13,684 nucleotides of DNA from NCBI GenBank assembly GCA_913046825.1, contig CAJWTF010000101.1, positions 1 to 13,684 on the forward strand, written 5' to 3'. Source of the stretch: an uncultured Rickettsiales bacterium. GTDB lineage: Bacteria; Pseudomonadota; Alphaproteobacteria; UBA8366. The notes beneath the pieces were generated by a model. The model had not been told where the DNA came from. It saw nothing but the letters and a program-made list of their open reading frames with translations, and ran no database searches. Each line of letters begins with the position of its first letter. Position 1 is the first letter of the stretch. A program made the translations under genes and the position numbers. Of this stretch, positions 6,781 to 13,684 are shown piece after piece.

Positions 6781-7713
6781 ATGCGAGTGATTTTGGCGCA
6801 ACCCAGAGGTTTCTGTGCGGGCGTGGTCAGGGCCATCGATATAGTCGAGTTGGCTTTGAAGAAATATGGACCGCCGGTCTATGTCCGGCATGAAATCGTG
6901 CACAACAAACGGGTTGTCGAGGATCTCAAGGCGAAGGGCGCGGTTTTCGTCGAGGAATTAGACGAAGTACCCGACGATGCCATTACCGTGTTCAGTGCCC
7001 ACGGGGTTTCACAGAAAGTAGCAGATAATGCTCAATTGCGGCATCTATCGGTTATCGATGCGACCTGTCCGCTAGTTGCGAAGGTACATAAGGAAGGCCA
7101 GCGCTATTCCGCGCAGGATTACGATGTCGTTCTGATCGGGCACGAAGGCCATCCGGAAGTCGAGGGTACGATGGGGCGGATACCGGGAACGGTCTATCTG
7201 GTTTCGTCGACCGAGCATGTCCACAGCCTAGAAGTCAAAAATCCGGACAGGCTCGCCTATGTGACGCAGACGACGCTGAGCGTGGATGATACCCGCGATG
7301 TGATCGACGCGCTTAAGCAACGCTTCCCGAAGATTGTCGGCCCGGACGTGAAGGACATTTGCTACGCCACGCAAAACCGCCAATCGGCGGTCCGCAAACT
7401 TGCGACGGAAGTTGACCTTCTGCTTGTCGTGGGCGCGCAAAACAGCTCGAATTCCAATCGTCTTCGCGAGATCGGCGCGGAATTGGAAGTGCCAAGCTAT
7501 TTGATCGATGACGCCGAGGCATTTGACACGAAATGGCTTGAGGGAGTCGAGACGGTAGGAATTACCGCCGGAGCTTCCGCGCCTGAGGCGTTGGTGCAAG
7601 AATTGATATCACTTCTCAGTGAATTGGGTGATGTTGAGTTTGTTGATTTTGACGGTATCCAAGAGGATGTGTCGTTCAAGCTGCCGTCTGAATTACAAGG
7701 CGTTGCAGCGTAA
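6781..7713 (+). CDS. ispH: IspH (LytB), HMBPP reductase
   Basis: 4-hydroxy-3-methylbut-2-enyl diphosphate reductase is the last step of the MEP pathway and yields IPP and DMAPP. It is a cytosolic [4Fe-4S] enzyme. The 310-residue protein has the three cluster-binding cysteines: Cys12 (PRGFCAGV), Cys96 (DATCPLV) and Cys194 ([10 protein letters not shown]). It also has His41, His74, His124 and the catalytic Glu126 (HEGHPEVEG), the TQTTLS block (162-167) and an SSNSNRL substrate-binding motif. Length and motifs are those of the full family. The ATG at 6781 is supported by the purine-rich Shine-Dalgarno site GGAGAGGGAAGGA at 6761-6773 and by the conserved N-terminus; the frame continues upstream to 6691 without family resemblance. 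hpnH follows 65 bases later on the same strand. Association of ispH with hopanoid genes is a known pattern and makes sense as precursor supply. Confidence 0.97.
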   Translation: MRVILAQPRGFCAGVVRAIDIVELALKKYGPPVYVRHEIVHNKRVVEDLKAKGAVFVEELDEVPDDAITVFSAHGVSQKVADNAQLRHLSVIDATCPLVAKVHKEGQRYSAQDYDVVLIGHEGHPEVEGTMGRIPGTVYLVSSTEHVHSLEVKNPDRLAYVTQTTLSVDDTRDVIDALKQRFPKIVGPDVKDICYATQNRQSAVRKLATEVDLLLVVGAQNSSNSNRLREIGAELEVPSYLIDDAEAFDTKWLEGVETVGITAGASAPEALVQELISLLSELGDVEFVDFDGIQEDVSFKLPSELQGVAA

Positions 7714-7763
7714 TTGTTTTGGGGGAAGGGGCGCGTTCTGGACGCGAAATTCGCCCGAAAATC

Positions 7764-7769
7764 AAAGGA
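7764..7769 (+). promoter_or_regulatory. Shine-Dalgarno site that decides the hpnH GTG start
   Basis: AAAGGA ends nine bases before the GTG at 7779. No ATG is present near the conserved N-terminus of hpnH, and the upstream in-frame TTG at 7719 lies only six bases after the ispH stop with a non-conserved extension. This site therefore favours GTG as the start. Confidence 0.7.
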
Positions 7770-7778
7770 ATTGAATTA

Positions 7779-8927
7779 GTGCCAGTACCAGTTCGACAGC
7801 AAGCGCGGGTCGCCGCATATATTTTGAAGCAGAAGCTTTTAGGCCGTGAGCGCTATCCCTTAGTCCTTATGCTGGAACCGTTGTTCCGTTGCAATTTAGC
7901 GTGTTCGGGGTGTGGCAAGATCGACTATCCCGACGCCATATTGAACAAACGTTTGAGCGTTGAGGATAGCCTGGCCGCCGCTGATGAATGCGGCGCACCG
8001 ATGGTCGCGATTCCGGGTGGCGAGCCGCTGCTTCACAAGGAAATCGGCGAGATCGTGAAAGGGTTGGTGGCGCGCAAGAAATATGTCTCGCTTTGCACCA
8101 ACGCATTATTGCTTGAGAAGAAACTCGATCTTTTTGAGCCATCGCCCTACTTGTTTTTTTCCGTTCATCTGGATGGTCTTAAAGAAGAACACGACAAGTC
8201 AGTCTGCCAAGACGGTGTCTTCGATCGCGCGGTAAAGGCGATCAAGGCGGCACAAGACGCCGGTCATGCGGTCAACGTTAACGCGACGATATTTGATGGC
8301 ACAGCGGCAGATCGGGTCGCTGATTTCTTGGACTTTTGCGAGGACAGGGGAATTTCCGGGGTTAGCATTTCGCCGGGCTATGCTTATGAGCGTGCGCCGA
8401 ATCAGGAACATTTCTTGAGCCGTCAGAAAACCAAACAACTATTCCGCGATATCTTCGCACGCGGTAAGGATCGGAAATGGCCAATTAGCCATTCCAGTCT
8501 TTTCTTGGATTTCCTTGCGGGCAACCAGACTTATCAATGTACCCCTTGGGGAATGCCAACGCGCAACATCTTCGGTTGGCAACGGCCCTGTTACTTACTC
8601 GGCGAAGGCTATGCACCGAGCTTCCAAGCCTTGATGGAAGAGACCGAGTGGGAACAATACGGCACAGGAAAATATGAGAAATGCGCTGACTGTATGGCAC
8701 ATTGCGGGTATGAACCGACGGCCGCGGCGGATGCGCTGGCCCATCCGATTAAAGCTTTGATGACTTCTCTTCGAGGTATCCGAACGGAGGGTTCGATGGC
8801 GGAGGAAATAGATATGTCGGCGCAACGGCCGGCAGAATATATATTTGAGAAGATGGTCGAAAACCTGGCAACCGATCCTGTGTCTAAAGACCGCGCCTCA
8901 AAATCCGAGCGCAGCGACGCGGCGTAA
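7779..8927 (+). CDS. hpnH: HpnH, radical SAM adenosylhopane synthase
   Basis: HpnH adds the 5'-deoxyadenosyl radical to hopene (diploptene) to give adenosylhopane, the first step of side-chain extension. The 382-residue product has the radical SAM cluster motif CxxxCxxC at Cys38, Cys42 and Cys45 (CNLACSGC), embedded in LMLEPLFRCNLAC, which is highly characteristic of HpnH. A GGEPLL motif follows, with a C-terminal region containing further cysteines (CADCMAHC). The start is GTG at 7779, with AAAGGA nine bases upstream and the expected short N-terminus leading to AYILKQKLLGRERYPLVLML. It lies 65 bases after ispH and is probably cotranscribed with it. Its 3' end overlaps the 3' end of the convergent hpnG by 30 bases. 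The C-terminal tail after about residue 345 is hydrophilic and charged and probably variable. Confidence 0.95.
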   Translation: MPVPVRQQARVAAYILKQKLLGRERYPLVLMLEPLFRCNLACSGCGKIDYPDAILNKRLSVEDSLAAADECGAPMVAIPGGEPLLHKEIGEIVKGLVARKKYVSLCTNALLLEKKLDLFEPSPYLFFSVHLDGLKEEHDKSVCQDGVFDRAVKAIKAAQDAGHAVNVNATIFDGTAADRVADFLDFCEDRGISGVSISPGYAYERAPNQEHFLSRQKTKQLFRDIFARGKDRKWPISHSSLFLDFLAGNQTYQCTPWGMPTRNIFGWQRPCYLLGEGYAPSFQALMEETEWEQYGTGKYEKCADCMAHCGYEPTAAADALAHPIKALMTSLRGIRTEGSMAEEIDMSAQRPAEYIFEKMVENLATDPVSKDRASKSERSDAA

Positions 8928-9575
8928 ACCCGCTAGGGCCGTTGATGCGTCCCGGCCCAATCGGATCAGTCGTGGGAGTTCCCAAGGGCGTAGCATCAGT
9001 TCCAGTAAAACGGCGAGGGGCCGTGTAGTGCCGTCCGGCGCGAGGCCTTTGAGTGCGGCTAAGGGCAGCTTTCGCGATGCTGGGTCGGCAATGCTTCGGA
9101 TCGCGATAAACGGGATATTATGACGTGTGGCCACGGCCGCGACGCCGCTGCTTTCCATATCTACGGCTAGAGCACCGGTGCGGGCGAACAACGCGGCTTT
9201 TTCCGAAGGTGTGGCGGCAGCTTTCTCCATTGTCGCGATCGCACCGCAAGTAAAATGTACGTTCGGAGTAAGGACTTCCGTTAACGTGTGATGCCAAGCT
9301 TCATCTGTTTGATATTGTTCTCCAGTGCCATCAATAACGTTTTTGGCGAGAATAATCTGTCCGGTTGTAAGTGTTGGCTCTAAAGCCCCGGCGATACCAA
9401 AGCTCACCAAGGCATCGGCTCCATGGCTCAGAAGATACTCAGCCCCGGCATAAGCACGACCAGGGCTACCTCCGGCGCAGAATGAGAGGTTGTACTTATC
9501 TTTTATATGATTTGGCGCGCTCTCGAGACAGGCCGTCTCCGAGCGCATGCCTGTGACAATACCGAGACGGCTCAC
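8898..9575 (-). CDS. hpnG: HpnG, adenosylhopane nucleoside phosphorylase
   Basis: HpnG is a hopanoid-associated nucleosidase/phosphorylase of the PNP/UDP family; it releases adenine from adenosylhopane to give ribosyl- or phosphoribosylhopane. The 225-residue product has SFGIAGAL (58-65), a typical phosphate/ribose-site region, and VDMES (138-142), the ribose-binding Met-Glu motif, followed by SIADPAS (161-167). The start is GTG at 9573-9575, giving MSRLGIVTGM; it overlaps the shc stop by four bases (GTGA), which suggests translational coupling. The frame is open 45 codons further upstream inside shc, but that part is only a shadow of the shc 3' end. It converges with hpnH and overlaps it by 30 bases. 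It is the last gene of the minus-strand run hpnD-hpnE-shc-hpnG. Confidence 0.9.
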   Translation of the reverse strand: MSRLGIVTGMRSETACLESAPNHIKDKYNLSFCAGGSPGRAYAGAEYLLSHGADALVSFGIAGALEPTLTTGQIILAKNVIDGTGEQYQTDEAWHHTLTEVLTPNVHFTCGAIATMEKAAATPSEKAALFARTGALAVDMESSGVAAVATRHNIPFIAIRSIADPASRKLPLAALKGLAPDGTTRPLAVLLELMLRPWELPRLIRLGRDASTALAGLRRVAALGF

Positions 9576-11521
9576 ATGCCGAACGGAACCGTACCTGTGT
9601 TCCCTTTCTTCAGGTTTCGATAGCGCGACAATGCCCAGAGTGGAAAGTAGACGCTGTATCCGTGATATTTCAAATAGAAGACCTTCGGGAAGCCGACGGC
9701 AGTGTACCATGGCTCTTCCCAGGTCGAGCCGTTACGCGGAGATTCGATCAGGAATTTGACACCTCGTTCGACGCTTTCGCTATCTGCTTCTCCCGCTGCC
9801 ATCAAACCTAGAATCGCCCAAGAGGTTTGTGATGCTGTGCTCGCTTTAACGACTTCCTTGGTTTCTTCCCAATACGTCGAGCCGTCCTCACCCCAGCCGC
9901 CATCATCACCCTGTTGCGCCTTGAGCCAGTCAACAGCCTTGCGGATATATGGAGCGTTCATGTCCTCACCCGCTGCGTTTAACGCGCAAAGAACGGACCA
10001 TGTGCCGTAGACATAGTTGGTTCCCCAACGACCGAACCAAGATCCCTTGTCTTCCTGGTCGGCCTTAAGGTATTCGACACCGCGGGTGATTTCACTGGTA
10101 TATTTTTCAGTGTCGAGCTGGGCCAACATACCGATGCAACGCGCCGTAACATCGGCCGTCGGCGGATCTAACAATGCCCCGTGATCGGCGAAGGGGATAT
10201 GATTCAGGTATTCGTATGTATTGTCCGCATCGAACGAGCCCCATCCGCCGTTCTTGCTTTGCATACCAACGATCCACTCAGCGGCACGCTCGATATTCTC
10301 CCTAAACTTTTCGCGATCCATCCGGTCCAGTGCCAATGCAACAACGGCGGTATCGTCGACATCGGGGTAGTAATCGTTGGCGTATTCGAATGGCCAGCCG
10401 CCGGGGCGTAAGCTGGGACGGTTATCCGCCCAGTCACCTGCAACGTCGAGAATCTGCTTCTCGGCCAGCCAGGTTGTGGCGCGGTTGAGTTCTTTTGTTT
10501 CGTCCGAACCGTTCGCTTCTGCCAGCGAATGCACCACCAATCCGGTATCCCAGATTGGTGAAAGACAAGGCTGGCAGAAGCCTTTCTCGTCGCCTAAGCG
10601 TAGCAATTTCTGGATAGAGGATTTGGCGATGAGCAGGTCAGGATCGTCTTTCGGATATTCAAGTGCTTCGAATGCCATGACGGCATTTGCCATTGCCGGG
10701 AAGATACCGCCAAGGCCATCTTCGCCATTCAGCCGGGGTTTAATGAATTTGACTGCGGCCTTTAACGCACGTTGCCGTGCCGTCCGCGGTAACATCGGTT
10801 CGATTTTCCACAAAATTTTATCGATACCAAGAAAGAACTCACCCCAAGCGGAGCCGGTTGGGTTGTGCAGATAACGTGCTTCTTCTTCCGGCTTGCGGAT
10901 GAAAAGCTCTTCGATGTTAATGTCGCGTGGATTTTTGGCGCGTGGTTTCAGAGCCATAAGAATTAGCAGCGGGACGAGGACGGTGCGCGACCAATAAGAA
11001 ATCTTGCTGAGATGGAACGGAAACCAGTTCGGCAACAGCATGATCTCAACCGGCATAACAGGCACGGCGCGCCACGGCACTTGCGCGAACAGAGCGAGGG
11101 TTATCCGGGTAAAGACATTGGCGCTTGCGGCACCGCCAGCGGCCAGAATCGCATCGCGCGCGCGCGTCATATGCACGGCATCGGGTGACTCGCCGACGAG
11201 TTTGAGGGCAAAATAGGCCTTCACACTGGCGCTGATATTAAATTCGCCGCCATAAAAGAGCGCCCAACCGCCGTGATCGCTTTGAACGGCTTTCAAATAG
11301 GCGGCGAGTTTCTTTTCCGCCACATCATCGATTTCATCAAGATAATGATCGAGCAGAATGAACTCCGCTGGTATCGTCGCATCGGCTTCTAGATCGAATA
11401 CCCAATGACCATCCTCGGCCTGCATCGATTTTAAATCGTCGCGTGCCTCGTGGATGGTTGATTCGACCTGGGACAGCAATGTCCTTTCGTCAGCCAGTTG
11501 TTCGTTTAGTAAGGCATCCAT
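9572..11521 (-). CDS. shc: Squalene-hopene cyclase
   Basis: Squalene-hopene cyclase (also called HpnF) protonates and cyclises squalene to hopene and hopanol at the membrane surface. The 649-residue protein is full length. The catalytic acid motif DVDDTA is at residues 387-392. QW-type repeats are visible around GGWALF (84-89), GGWPFEY (374-380), NGGWGSFD and GDDGGWGED in the C-terminal half. The central region LLPNWFPFH...SRTVLVPLL is typical of the cyclase membrane-binding domain. The ATG at 11519-11521 is the only reasonable start; its Shine-Dalgarno site is poor (GGGGA lies about 12 bases upstream and AAGG is too close). A 152-base gap separates it from hpnE, so it may have its own promoter. 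The downstream hpnG overlaps its stop by four bases. Confidence 0.97.
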   Translation of the reverse strand: MDALLNEQLADERTLLSQVESTIHEARDDLKSMQAEDGHWVFDLEADATIPAEFILLDHYLDEIDDVAEKKLAAYLKAVQSDHGGWALFYGGEFNISASVKAYFALKLVGESPDAVHMTRARDAILAAGGAASANVFTRITLALFAQVPWRAVPVMPVEIMLLPNWFPFHLSKISYWSRTVLVPLLILMALKPRAKNPRDINIEELFIRKPEEEARYLHNPTGSAWGEFFLGIDKILWKIEPMLPRTARQRALKAAVKFIKPRLNGEDGLGGIFPAMANAVMAFEALEYPKDDPDLLIAKSSIQKLLRLGDEKGFCQPCLSPIWDTGLVVHSLAEANGSDETKELNRATTWLAEKQILDVAGDWADNRPSLRPGGWPFEYANDYYPDVDDTAVVALALDRMDREKFRENIERAAEWIVGMQSKNGGWGSFDADNTYEYLNHIPFADHGALLDPPTADVTARCIGMLAQLDTEKYTSEITRGVEYLKADQEDKGSWFGRWGTNYVYGTWSVLCALNAAGEDMNAPYIRKAVDWLKAQQGDDGGWGEDGSTYWEETKEVVKASTASQTSWAILGLMAAGEADSESVERGVKFLIESPRNGSTWEEPWYTAVGFPKVFYLKYHGYSVYFPLWALSRYRNLKKGNTGTVPFGM

Positions 11522-11573
11522 GCCTTATGCGGTCCCCATCCCCAATTGTATCGGTAGTTCTGGATTCAAGTAC

Positions 11574-11579
11574 ATTATA
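11574..11579 (-). promoter_or_regulatory. Perfect TATAAT box upstream of shc
   Basis: On the minus strand this reads TATAAT, a perfect -10 hexamer, about 52 bases before the shc ATG. The expected -35 position at 17 bases spacing reads TCACCA, which is weak, so an activator might be needed if this is a promoter. It lies in the 152-base hpnE-shc gap, the only sizeable space in the minus-strand run. Confidence 0.42.
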
Positions 11580-11627
11580 TTGTTGGAATTACCATTTGGT
11601 GAGCAATAAATTTGTCGAGATACAGTC

Positions 11628-11638
11628 ACTTGTCAAGT
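11628..11638 (-). promoter_or_regulatory. Palindrome containing a consensus TTGACA, upstream of shc
   Basis: The minus strand reads ACTTGACAAGT, a palindrome with 5-base arms (ACTTG / CAAGT) around one central base. It contains a perfect -35 hexamer TTGACA (11631-11636). No good -10 element lies 16-18 bases downstream, and the TATAAT is 51 bases away. It could be an operator or a -35 element for a weak promoter. Confidence 0.35.
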
Positions 11639-11673
11639 AATGTGCTGCAAAATCGCAATACAATGGTGGGACT

Positions 11674-12939
11674 TCATGAATTTGTCCCGTTAATGACCGC
11701 CGCTGCGTGGTTACCGGAGCGAATAGACCCTTCGATGGTCGCCGGGAGGCCGGTATCAGTCCAATCTCCCGCGAGATAGATATTCTTATATTTGGATCGC
11801 GTGGCAGGCCGTTCGCGAATTGATGCCGGTGTCTGGGCGAATGTCGCTCGTTTTTCTTTCACGATTCGGTGCCGAGTGGGGATTTTCTCGGGAACCCCAA
11901 CCACCGCGCGGCGTATGTCGTTCCATACTAAATCGGCGATTTTCTCGGCCGTCAATTCCGACAAGGCATCTGCGGCGCTGACGGTGACGGAAATGATATC
12001 CTCGCGGAAAAAGATCCAATGCGCCGTCCCGTTGATAACGCCAATAAGTCCGGCATTATCTGGCGACGCTATCTTTTGCTCTAGCCGAAAGTGCGCGTTG
12101 ACGATTGGGTGCGTTTCGGTTGGCGCCTTTAGGCCGGGCAATAGTGTTCGGGCGACATGGGCGGGAACGGCCATTATGATAGTGTCGTTTTCTTCTAACT
12201 CGATGAGACGATTAGTGAAACAGAGTGTTTTCGCACGCGTTCCTTCAAACTCAATTTCCCGCAGCCGTGAATTGGTCGTGAAGGTAACGCCATGATGTTT
12301 AGTATAAGCCAGTGCGGGTGTAACGAAGGTCTCGGACAATCCGGTTTTCGCCATGCGCGGCATACAATAGGCACCGCCCCGTCCAAAGGTTTCCCGCAGC
12401 ACCGCGGCCAATAATGCAGCCGCGCCTTCTTCTGCAGGTGTATTGAGGACGCCGACGGCAAAGGGCTCCCAAAAGCAGCGAAATAATTGACTCTTTGTAT
12501 CGACGACGTCGCGAAGGGCCACATCCGGGCCGGCAGCCAAAAGCTTTATCGCTTTCACATATTCCCATAGGCCGGTGCCCGGGATACGACGCTCCGCACT
12601 AAGTAACCATCCGGGCCACCGTCCTTGATCTACTTCCACGGTCCACCGTTGCTCATTCGCCAAGTCGACAAATGGAAATAGTGCCTGATCGGGCCCGACC
12701 AATTCATCCGAAGCCCCGATGACGCTCAGATAGTCGCAGACGGCGGTATTGCCGCTGAGCAGCAGGTGATTGCCATTATCAATGGTGCATTCAAGACGAT
12801 CGTCATGATAGGAGCGGCAACGGCCCCCTGCATGTCCCGCGCTGTCATATACGGTAATGTTGTGCTGTTGATTCCCCGCCAGGCGAACCGCGCAGGCAAG
12901 GCCGGACATTCCGGCACCGACAATGTGAATGCTTGCCAT
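11674..12939 (-). CDS. hpnE: HpnE, squalene-forming FAD-dependent oxidoreductase
   Basis: HpnE is the flavoprotein of the HpnCDE route to squalene; it reductively removes the hydroxyl of hydroxysqualene, made by HpnC from presqualene diphosphate. The 421-residue product begins with the dinucleotide-binding motif GAGMSG (8-13) and the GGR motif of amine-oxidase-like flavoproteins (38-40). It ends with AGDWTDTGLPATIEGS...RSG, the C-terminal FAD-contacting block typical of this family and of phytoene desaturases. The ATG at 12937-12939 gives the conserved N-terminus MASIHIVGAG and lies five bases after the hpnD stop. The frame is open upstream to 13104 inside hpnD, but that part is not family-like. 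Tight spacing indicates an operon with hpnD. shc follows after 152 bases. Confidence 0.94.
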   Translation of the reverse strand: MASIHIVGAGMSGLACAVRLAGNQQHNITVYDSAGHAGGRCRSYHDDRLECTIDNGNHLLLSGNTAVCDYLSVIGASDELVGPDQALFPFVDLANEQRWTVEVDQGRWPGWLLSAERRIPGTGLWEYVKAIKLLAAGPDVALRDVVDTKSQLFRCFWEPFAVGVLNTPAEEGAAALLAAVLRETFGRGGAYCMPRMAKTGLSETFVTPALAYTKHHGVTFTTNSRLREIEFEGTRAKTLCFTNRLIELEENDTIIMAVPAHVARTLLPGLKAPTETHPIVNAHFRLEQKIASPDNAGLIGVINGTAHWIFFREDIISVTVSAADALSELTAEKIADLVWNDIRRAVVGVPEKIPTRHRIVKEKRATFAQTPASIRERPATRSKYKNIYLAGDWTDTGLPATIEGSIRSGNHAAAVINGTNS

Positions 12940-12944
12940 GACGC

Positions 12945-13684
12945 TTAAAACAGTCCGTAGCGCATCAATATCCAAATTTTCGCAAGTCTTGATACTTTGA
13001 CCGGTGTGTCCAATTGCGTCCATCCGCGCGTGTTTAGACCGTCGAGCACTCGGCGGTAGACCTGCATCATCAATACGGCGGGTCGTATGTTTTTTCGCGA
13101 ACACGCCGCCATCGCCGCTTCGGCGTCTGCGTAATGTTGCTGGGCGATCCGAGAGAGGTCTTCGCAGACCGCTGGCAGGCCGGGTTGATCCATGACTTCA
13201 CTCGGATCGCGGGTCGAAATACCATGCCGGTCCAACAGGTCGCTTGGCAGATAGAGACGGTCGCGTTCGGCGTCTTCCGTGATATCGCGCAAAATATTCG
13301 TCAGTTGAAGGGCGCGTCCGAGCGAAGTCGCGACCTGTTGCGCCGCCACTCCGCTATCGCCGAAGACCCGCACGGACAGTCGTCCGACAGCGCTCGCGAC
13401 ACGGTCGCAATATTGGTCCAAAACCGCCATCTCTGGACCGTGGGTCGCGGTTTCGTCCGCATCCATCTCCATGCCGTCGATCAAATCCAACAGGTCTTGC
13501 TTCTGAAGTCCGTATTGCGCGATGGCGGTGGCGAGGGCGCGACCTGTCAGGCTGTTCGGGTGGCCGGCGAATATACAGTCGACTTCTTCGCGCCATTCCT
13601 TGAGGAGGCGCAGCTTCTCCGTGAGTTCCAATGGGTCATCCGCGATATCGTCGAGTTCCCGACAAAAAGCATAGATCGCATGCA
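12945..13684 (-). CDS. hpnD: HpnD, presqualene diphosphate synthase (5' partial)
   Basis: This is a head-to-head prenyl synthase that condenses two farnesyl diphosphates to presqualene diphosphate. The frame is open to the right edge of the window: the residues HAIYAFCRELDDIADD precede the TTG at 13631, so that TTG is internal. The first aspartate-rich Mg-binding motif is DDIAD close to the right edge. The second is in NILRDITEDAERDRLYLP (about nt 13230-13285). About 246 residues are visible and roughly 30-40 N-terminal residues are missing. The wording of the first motif (AIYAFCRELDDIAD) fits HpnD better than its paralogue HpnC, as does its position directly before hpnE; hpnC would be expected beyond the edge. 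The protein ends in WILMRYGLF, five bases before hpnE. Confidence 0.93.
   Translation of the reverse strand, partial: HAIYAFCRELDDIADDPLELTEKLRLLKEWREEVDCIFAGHPNSLTGRALATAIAQYGLQKQDLLDLIDGMEMDADETATHGPEMAVLDQYCDRVASAVGRLSVRVFGDSGVAAQQVATSLGRALQLTNILRDITEDAERDRLYLPSDLLDRHGISTRDPSEVMDQPGLPAVCEDLSRIAQQHYADAEAAMAACSRKNIRPAVLMMQVYRRVLDGLNTRGWTQLDTPVKVSRLAKIWILMRYGLF

Noticed and set aside
1..13684. CRISPR arrays, tRNA or rRNA genes, insertion sequences or attachment sites
   Set aside because: I saw no regularly spaced repeats, transposase-like products, terminal inverted repeats or RNA gene signatures on either strand.

Overview
This window is part of a bacterial hopanoid (pentacyclic triterpenoid membrane lipid) locus. 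The gene set (hpnD, hpnE, squalene-hopene cyclase, hpnG, hpnH, hpnA, hpnN and ispH) and the moderate-to-high GC content suggest an alphaproteobacterium, perhaps Rhodospirillales-like. The taxonomic call is inferred from gene content only.

Layout, left to right. (1) 1-2389, plus strand: hpnN, an RND-family hopanoid transporter cut by the left edge. (2) 2386-3379, minus strand: a decayed flippase-like membrane protein gene of the lysylphosphatidylglycerol-synthase transmembrane type, with two in-frame TAA codons and a probable 1-nt frameshift; it meets hpnN tail to tail over CTAG. (3) 3380-3607: a short divergent intergenic stretch with nothing convincing in it. (4) 3608-6573, plus strand: a tight four-gene cassette of a LicC-like sugar/alcohol-phosphate cytidylyltransferase, a CDP-alcohol phosphatidyltransferase homologue, hpnA, and a second CDP-alcohol phosphatidyltransferase homologue. 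(5) 6574-6780: a gap with inverted repeats. (6) 6781-8927, plus strand: ispH and hpnH. (7) 8898-13684, minus strand: hpnD, hpnE, shc and hpnG, read right to left, with hpnD cut by the right edge.

How the genes work together. IspH makes the C5 isoprenoid precursors. HpnD and HpnE (normally with HpnC, which would lie beyond the right edge) turn farnesyl diphosphate into squalene, and Shc cyclises it to hopene. HpnH attaches adenosine to give adenosylhopane, and HpnG removes adenine to give ribosylhopane species. HpnN moves hopanoids between membranes.

The least explained part is the cassette at 3608-6573. Its genes abut or overlap, it sits inside the hopanoid locus, and it combines nucleotide activation, HpnA (of unsettled function) and two related CDP-alcohol phosphatidyltransferase homologues. 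Both homologues keep the first three aspartates of the family signature but lack the fourth, usually regarded as the catalytic base. I infer a dedicated route to a phosphodiester-linked lipid or hopanoid head group; the substrate cannot be read from sequence.
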